From contig CAMAQB010000025.1 of the NCBI GenBank assembly GCA_945860285.1, forward strand, positions 1 through 39,928: a stretch of DNA of 39,928 nucleotides, read 5' to 3'. The position numbers were made by a program, and so were the translations under genes. Below the pieces are notes generated by a model that was given only the letters and a program-made list of their open reading frames with translations, ran no database searches and was not told the DNA's origin. Below, piece after piece: positions 36,348-39,928 of the stretch. Within the stretch, counting starts at the first letter, position 1. Each line of letters opens with the position of its first letter. This DNA comes from Akkermansia muciniphila. Lineage in GTDB: Bacteria > Verrucomicrobiota > Verrucomicrobiia > Verrucomicrobiales > Akkermansiaceae.

Positions 36348-36728
36348 ATGAAGACCAATTCCTGCTATCACCCAAGTGGCGAAGTCTTCGTTCTTCACCA
36401 AACCGATACCGGTTTGTGGCTTTGCCCCGTCTGCGGGCGTGAATCCTTCGATCAGCCACCATATGCAGATGATGGATCACCATCCTTTGAGATGTGTGAG
36501 TGCGGATTTGAATTCGGATTCGACGACTCACCCCTTGCATCGAGCGAAGCTGTCGAGGGAATCGAGGCGAACTGGATTCGATGGCGCAAGCGTTTGATCG
36601 AAGCTTCCACACACAGCCGAGCCGAATTTGCCGCCTTACAACAGCGACTTCACCATATTGGTCGACGTCTCGCTTTTGATCTCATCGACGTTCCAATAGA
36701 AAAGACCGGAGAACAAGCCGCGCCGTGA
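36348..36728 (+). CDS. Cassette gene 1: small CPxCG/CxCGFEFG zinc-ribbon protein
   Basis: A 126-aa soluble protein. LWLCPVCGRESFDQPPYADDGSPSFEMCECGFEFGFDD (about residues 24-61) follows the pattern 'CPVCG....PPYD..G.PSYEICPCCGFEFG.DD' of a widespread family of small uncharacterised proteins, with CPVC and CEC as likely metal ligands. The C-terminal half is helical (NWIRWRKRLIE). The ATG is 6 bp after the cassette's core site at 36336-36342, and the stop lies within the attC at 36708-36835, the usual layout of a gene cassette. Function unknown. Confidence 0.75.
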   Translation: MKTNSCYHPSGEVFVLHQTDTGLWLCPVCGRESFDQPPYADDGSPSFEMCECGFEFGFDDSPLASSEAVEGIEANWIRWRKRLIEASTHSRAEFAALQQRLHHIGRRLAFDLIDVPIEKTGEQAAP

Positions 36729-36835
36729 CAACCACTACCAGCCGTTCAGTTTCGATGCGTTACAGTAGTTCAACCCTCAACCCCGTGATCGACGCGCGCC
36801 CTCGCTGGTAGTGGTGCACGCGCTCATCGTTCGGC
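36708..36835 (+). other. attC site 1 (integron cassette recombination site)
   Basis: R'' GGAGAAC (36708-36714) and R' GTTCGGC (36829-36835) flank about 128 bp whose arms pair: ACCACTACCAGC near the left and GCTGGTAGTGGT near the right are exact complements, with further partial pairing out to the core boxes. Recombination would occur after G36829, so cassette 2 starts at 36830. Confidence 0.8.
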
Positions 36836-36848
36836 TAGAAATTTAAAT

Positions 36849-37475
36849 ATGTCAGGACTACAAGAACCAAAGAGCGGGAGAAAGATAGCCGTAGCAATTC
36901 TTGGGACACTCGTCCTTGGAGCCATCGGAAGCGGAGTTTGGGACCGGATTGGCGGTCCTCTCTTCGACCTTTTAACACGGTTAGTGATCGGAGGATTAGA
37001 TCTGATCACAAGGAGCTACAAAGATTCGATCTACCGGGAGGCCGCTTACGGTTTCCAAGAGACCTCGTCATCGTTCATCCATCAGCAGTTTCTCGGAATG
37101 CTCCCTATTTTGTATTTTTTCCTAATTCTTCGTCATCCGTGGCTGAAAGAGAAGATGCCCCGGAACGGGAATAGCCGGGTTAAAGATTTTATGAAGTCAT
37201 CCAGAGGTTTCTACTTCATATCGGTTGTTACGGTCGTCGTCTTCATAACTTGCTTCGTTTCCATGACGCGACTAACTTACGTTCGCGCAGTTGTGACATA
37301 TGCACAGACAACAATTCAGAGGCTTGCCCCTCATATTGATGACCAGGAAGAGGAGGATTTGCTCGCGCGTTTCCGAAGCGTTCGTAATGCGGAAGACTAC
37401 TACTCATTGTATGACGATATTCAGGGGAGACTTAAGGCGTTTAAGCTAGAGGACTATGGCAGCAAGCCCCTCTAA
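36849..37475 (+). CDS. Cassette gene 2: membrane protein of unknown function
   Basis: A 208-aa protein with a hydrophobic segment at ~13-31 (VAILGTLVLGAIGSGVW), a second around 80-95 (FLGMLPILYFFLIL) and a third around 122-141 (FYFISVVTVVVFITCFVSM), followed by a charged cytoplasmic or periplasmic helix-rich tail (DDQEEEDLLARF). I recognise no family. The ATG is 13 bp after the attC1 core and the stop is 14 bp before the attC2 R'' box, so the gene fills its cassette. Base composition is more AT-rich than the respiratory genes nearby. Confidence 0.7.
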   Translation: MSGLQEPKSGRKIAVAILGTLVLGAIGSGVWDRIGGPLFDLLTRLVIGGLDLITRSYKDSIYREAAYGFQETSSSFIHQQFLGMLPILYFFLILRHPWLKEKMPRNGNSRVKDFMKSSRGFYFISVVTVVVFITCFVSMTRLTYVRAVVTYAQTTIQRLAPHIDDQEEEDLLARFRSVRNAEDYYSLYDDIQGRLKAFKLEDYGSKPL

Positions 37476-37489
37476 CTTAATCAGAAGGG

Positions 37490-37584
37490 GCCGAACAAGG
37501 CATGACTCCTAACGGGCCATAAGCAATTCAATTTCATTTCACTTTCAATTCAAACGCTCCCGTAGGAGCACATCAACGTTCTGC
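37490..37584 (+). other. attC site 2
   Basis: R'' GCCGAAC (37490-37496), R' GTTCTGC (37578-37584). The arms GACTCCTAACGGG and CCCGTAGGAGCAC pair with the extrahelical base typical of attC folds; the AT-rich loop contains TTCAATTTCATTTC. R'' is the exact reverse complement of GTTCGGC, the junction at the start of the cassette it ends. Confidence 0.85.
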
Positions 37585-37592
37585 ATAAATAA

Positions 37593-38102
37593 ATGAAGTT
37601 CCTTGCCGCCATCTTCTTGCTCACCTCCCTGACCGCGTGCGATCAGAAACCTGGGGGATCCTTGAGTGAATGGATGAAGTTTCAACCCCGAGCGATTTCT
37701 GCCAATTCAGCACCAAGCGGCGCTTGGGGAGGGCGAGCCTTTATACAGTGGACCGCGACTGATGGCAACAAGTTCACACCCGAGTCGATCAAGAAGTTCG
37801 CGGCCAGTCATCATTTCACTCATGTCTCGGACCTTGCCGTGAGCGCAGCTGACCTCAATGGTTGGACAACATCCTCTGGAGATCCGATTTTCCCCCTTGG
37901 TTACGACGGACTTGATGCCACCGTCCGAGACGATAAGGTTTGGGCCTACTTTCCACGAAGAATCACGCAAGATTCCGTGGTCATGAAGTTCGATACGAAC
38001 TGGATCATCGCGATTGGTGGTGTCGAGAAGCCAGCATACGCCTATGCGTTACTATCTGGAGATCAACAGAATCTATCGCTGTATCACCTATGGGGCGAGT
38101 AA
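37593..38102 (+). CDS. Cassette gene 3: small lipoprotein of unknown function
   Basis: A 169-aa exported protein. LAAIFLLTSLTAC is a lipoprotein signal with lipobox L-T-A-C and Cys16. The mature part is mixed alpha/beta with several aromatic motifs (FIQWTATDG, WAYFPRR) and no recognised domain. The ATG is 8 bp after the attC2 core and the stop ~61 bp before the attC3 R''. The signal suggests attachment to the outer or inner membrane. Function unknown. Confidence 0.72.
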   Translation: MKFLAAIFLLTSLTACDQKPGGSLSEWMKFQPRAISANSAPSGAWGGRAFIQWTATDGNKFTPESIKKFAASHHFTHVSDLAVSAADLNGWTTSSGDPIFPLGYDGLDATVRDDKVWAYFPRRITQDSVVMKFDTNWIIAIGGVEKPAYAYALLSGDQQNLSLYHLWGE

Positions 38103-38163
38103 CACACGAATATCCGCTGTGCAAAAGAGCACGCGTCGTCGACCTTACACCATAAAACAAGAA

Positions 38164-38261
38164 GCAGAACAAGTCGTGACGCACCAACCGGCCATAAGCT
38201 TTTCAATTTCATTTCCTTTTTCCTTTCAACCGCGCCGGTGGGCGCACATCTAACGTTAATC
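38164..38261 (+). other. attC site 3
   Basis: R'' GCAGAAC (38164-38170), R' GTTAATC (38255-38261). Arms GACGCACCAACCGGC and GCCGGTGGGCGCAC pair with one bulge. The loop shares CCATAAGC and TTCAATTTCATTTC with attC2, so the two sites are close relatives. R'' is the exact reverse complement of GTTCTGC, the junction at the start of cassette 3. Confidence 0.85.
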
Positions 38262-38265
38262 TGAA

Positions 38266-38910
38266 ATGAAGAAGTCACTTACCATGAACGCTATAGCATC
38301 ACTACTGTTCCTCGCCGTGTGTCAGTTCAGCTACGCGGGCGAAGACACGAACGTTGTTGCGTTGAGTGACTGGTCGCAGCCAGTGCGTGCCGCCTACGGC
38401 GCGACCCTTCGCGCCCGGATGATTATCTCTCTGGAGAAATCGCCTGCCAACGCCGGCACGCACAAAGAGACCGCCTTCTATCTGGAGTTTCAGAACGTCA
38501 CGGGTGCAACCGGTTCTCCCTTGCAGTTCTATTTCGACCCCGGACGTGCTTTGAGCTGTGAGTTGCTCGACGCCGACGGCAAGCCACCACCTGCGGAAGC
38601 AATGGCTGGCAGCGGCGGTGGGGCGGGTCCTTGTTGGATCACTTTGCCCTACGATTCCACGATTCGGCTGCGAGCCAACATGTATGGCTACGGCCTTAAG
38701 CCCGAAGATGGTTTCATGCTGGTGATGTCGCCACCCAACAGGAAAGCTTGGATCATCCGACCCGGTAACACCAAAACCTACTTCATGTCGGGCACATTCA
38801 CTGTCTCGACACCAAAGAATCACGTGACCAAGGATTTCGATGACGCTCGAACTATCTGGACAGGTACGTTAGAGCTGCCGAAGATGAAGCTATCACCGCC
38901 GAAGCAATGA
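38266..38910 (+). CDS. Cassette gene 4: exported protein of unknown function
   Basis: A 214-aa protein with a signal peptide (AIASLLFLAVCQFSYAG, cleavage near residue 25). The mature region looks beta-rich, with blocks such as AFYLEFQNVTG, LQFYFDPGRALSCELLD and TKTYFMSGTFTVST that resemble an Ig-like or intracellular-proteinase-inhibitor-like sandwich, but I cannot name a family. The ATG lies 4 bp after the attC3 core. The site ending this cassette is degenerate. Confidence 0.7.
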   Translation: MKKSLTMNAIASLLFLAVCQFSYAGEDTNVVALSDWSQPVRAAYGATLRARMIISLEKSPANAGTHKETAFYLEFQNVTGATGSPLQFYFDPGRALSCELLDADGKPPPAEAMAGSGGGAGPCWITLPYDSTIRLRANMYGYGLKPEDGFMLVMSPPNRKAWIIRPGNTKTYFMSGTFTVSTPKNHVTKDFDDARTIWTGTLELPKMKLSPPKQ

Positions 38911-38914
38911 ACTC

Positions 38915-38977
38915 GGCTAACAAGAAAAGCTCAACAACAGTGCGGCGCGCACCGAACCGGCAAGATTACCTCACAAG
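38915..38977 (+). other. Degenerate or half attC
   Basis: GGCTAACAAG at 38915-38924 looks like an R'' box plus spacer and matches the expected GATTAAC (complement of the cassette 4 junction GTTAATC) at 5 of 7 positions. No paired right arm or GTT-type R' lies before the next ATG. The right half seems lost, fusing cassettes 4 and 5. Confidence 0.4.
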
Positions 38978-39856
38978 ATGAAACACGTTGCATTGATCGT
39001 TACCCTGATGCTCGCAACACATCCATTGTCGACAGGTGCTCCAGCGTGCATCTTGAACATTGATGAGGTTCCGCCCAAAGGCGTCACACAGGTTTGGTCA
39101 CCGCTGTTTCAAGCATCTTGGGACAAGTTGAGCGAGATGCAGCGTGGCAAACTTGAGAAGGTTGTGCCACCTAACGTTTTAATTGCAAAGCTGGAGGAAT
39201 TTAAATGGCAATCGGCAGAAGTGATGCCAAAGGATGGCTTTGCCGTCTACGCCGGGCAAGCGAACCAAGTGTTTGCTCGCGAAACTGCTGCTTCAATAAA
39301 GAGGCAATTTAACATTGAGATTGATTCTAGTCGTGTGCCTACGATTCCTCAAGGCGTGGCTGCTTATGGAATCCTCCTCCGCGAACTGAAGTTTGAGAAG
39401 AAGTTCTTTCGGTCACAGAAGACCGCCTTGGAATTTCGATCACGAACCGGTCAAGTCCGTAGAGTAGAATTCTTCGGCACCGCTGGCAGTCATAGCGACA
39501 ACTACGGCGAACACGTGAAGGTTCTGCATTACAAACCCGAGACCTCAGCTTTCATCTTGAGCGTCGCTACCGACAGGAAAGACGAGAATCTCATCATTTA
39601 TCGACCTGATGAAGAGTGCAGCTTTCGGAATGCATTTGAGCATGTGAAAAAGGCCGTGAAGGAACCACTGTCTGGCGCCTACGGGAGCCTCACGCACGGT
39701 TCACTGCACCGGAATGATGTTGTTAAGATACCGTATGTTACCATCGATGCGGATACAGATTTCAAAGGGCAACTTAGTGGAGGGCGAATTCTAATTGCTA
39801 ATGCAACGGCTGTCAATTTGTTTGAAATTTTGTTGGTTGAATTCGTTCGGGGTTAA
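38978..39856 (+). CDS. Cassette-array gene 5: exported protein of unknown function
   Basis: A 292-aa protein with an N-terminal signal peptide (IVTLMLATHPLSTGAPA). The mature part is alpha/beta with no recognised motif; segments such as EFFGTAGSHSDNYGEHVKVLHY and FILSVATDRKDENLIIYRP look like a compact globular domain. It has the same orientation and spacing as the preceding cassette genes, but no attC was found in the 72 bp left after its stop. Function unknown. Confidence 0.7.
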   Translation: MKHVALIVTLMLATHPLSTGAPACILNIDEVPPKGVTQVWSPLFQASWDKLSEMQRGKLEKVVPPNVLIAKLEEFKWQSAEVMPKDGFAVYAGQANQVFARETAASIKRQFNIEIDSSRVPTIPQGVAAYGILLRELKFEKKFFRSQKTALEFRSRTGQVRRVEFFGTAGSHSDNYGEHVKVLHYKPETSAFILSVATDRKDENLIIYRPDEECSFRNAFEHVKKAVKEPLSGAYGSLTHGSLHRNDVVKIPYVTIDADTDFKGQLSGGRILIANATAVNLFEILLVEFVRG

Positions 39857-39928
39857 AAAATTGTGGCGTTTTCTGGGGCGGTTGTTGAGTGCTTCTTGTG
39901 TTTCTTTGATTTGTTTTGCTGTGATGTC

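Overview
The window reads as about 40 kb of a Verrucomicrobiota chromosome, probably near the Verrucomicrobiales. I infer this from gene content, not from a marker gene. The pointers are a complete alternative complex III operon, a TIGR03790-family protein, two sialate-O-acetylesterase-type secreted esterases, and an S8 protease with a calcium-type DxDxD/'PDWWE' tail. No rRNA, tRNA or CRISPR array was seen.

Layout. (1) 1-1404: the 3' end of an IS256-like transposase, then a polymorphic-toxin C-terminus frameshifted by an exact 65-bp tandem duplication, then a small probable immunity gene. (2) 1838-5612, plus strand: secreted S8 protease, tsaD, pRiA4b ORF-3-like protein. (3) 5615-9592, minus strand: MBL-fold hydrolase, TIGR03790 protein and xylulokinase, with the first two overlapping by ATGA. 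(4) recN (plus), then three minus-strand secreted proteins (two SASA-type esterases and a 643-aa surface protein). (5) 16.2-19.05 kb: a decay zone with a TIR-domain/repeat pseudogene and a frameshifted zinc-ribbon gene, around intact msrA and an SRPBCC gene. (6) 19287-23319, plus strand: sugar nucleotidyltransferase, sugar kinase, NAD-dependent epimerase and a secreted beta-helix protein. (7) 35545-23331, minus strand: a ten-gene respiratory operon, actA-B-C-D-E-F, monoheme cytochrome c, CcoN homologue, CcoO, second monoheme cytochrome c. Behind its promoter lies a decayed histidine kinase. (8) 36336-39856, plus strand: five small genes in an integron-type cassette array with three clear attC sites and no integrase in view.

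The respiratory operon is the functional core. ActABCDEF should oxidise menaquinol and pass electrons to c-type cytochromes. The following cbb3-like module is unusual. Its CcoN homologue has the cbb3 fold signatures but no histidine at all between residues 114 and 390, so the CuB ligands, the heme b3 ligand and the second low-spin heme ligand are all missing. It cannot be a normal oxidase. It may be a structural or electron-transfer partner of complex III.

The cassette array is supported by a strong internal check. For three successive cassettes, the 7-bp R'' box of the attC is the exact reverse complement of the G-TTNNNN junction at the 5' end of the same cassette, as expected for units that once circularised.
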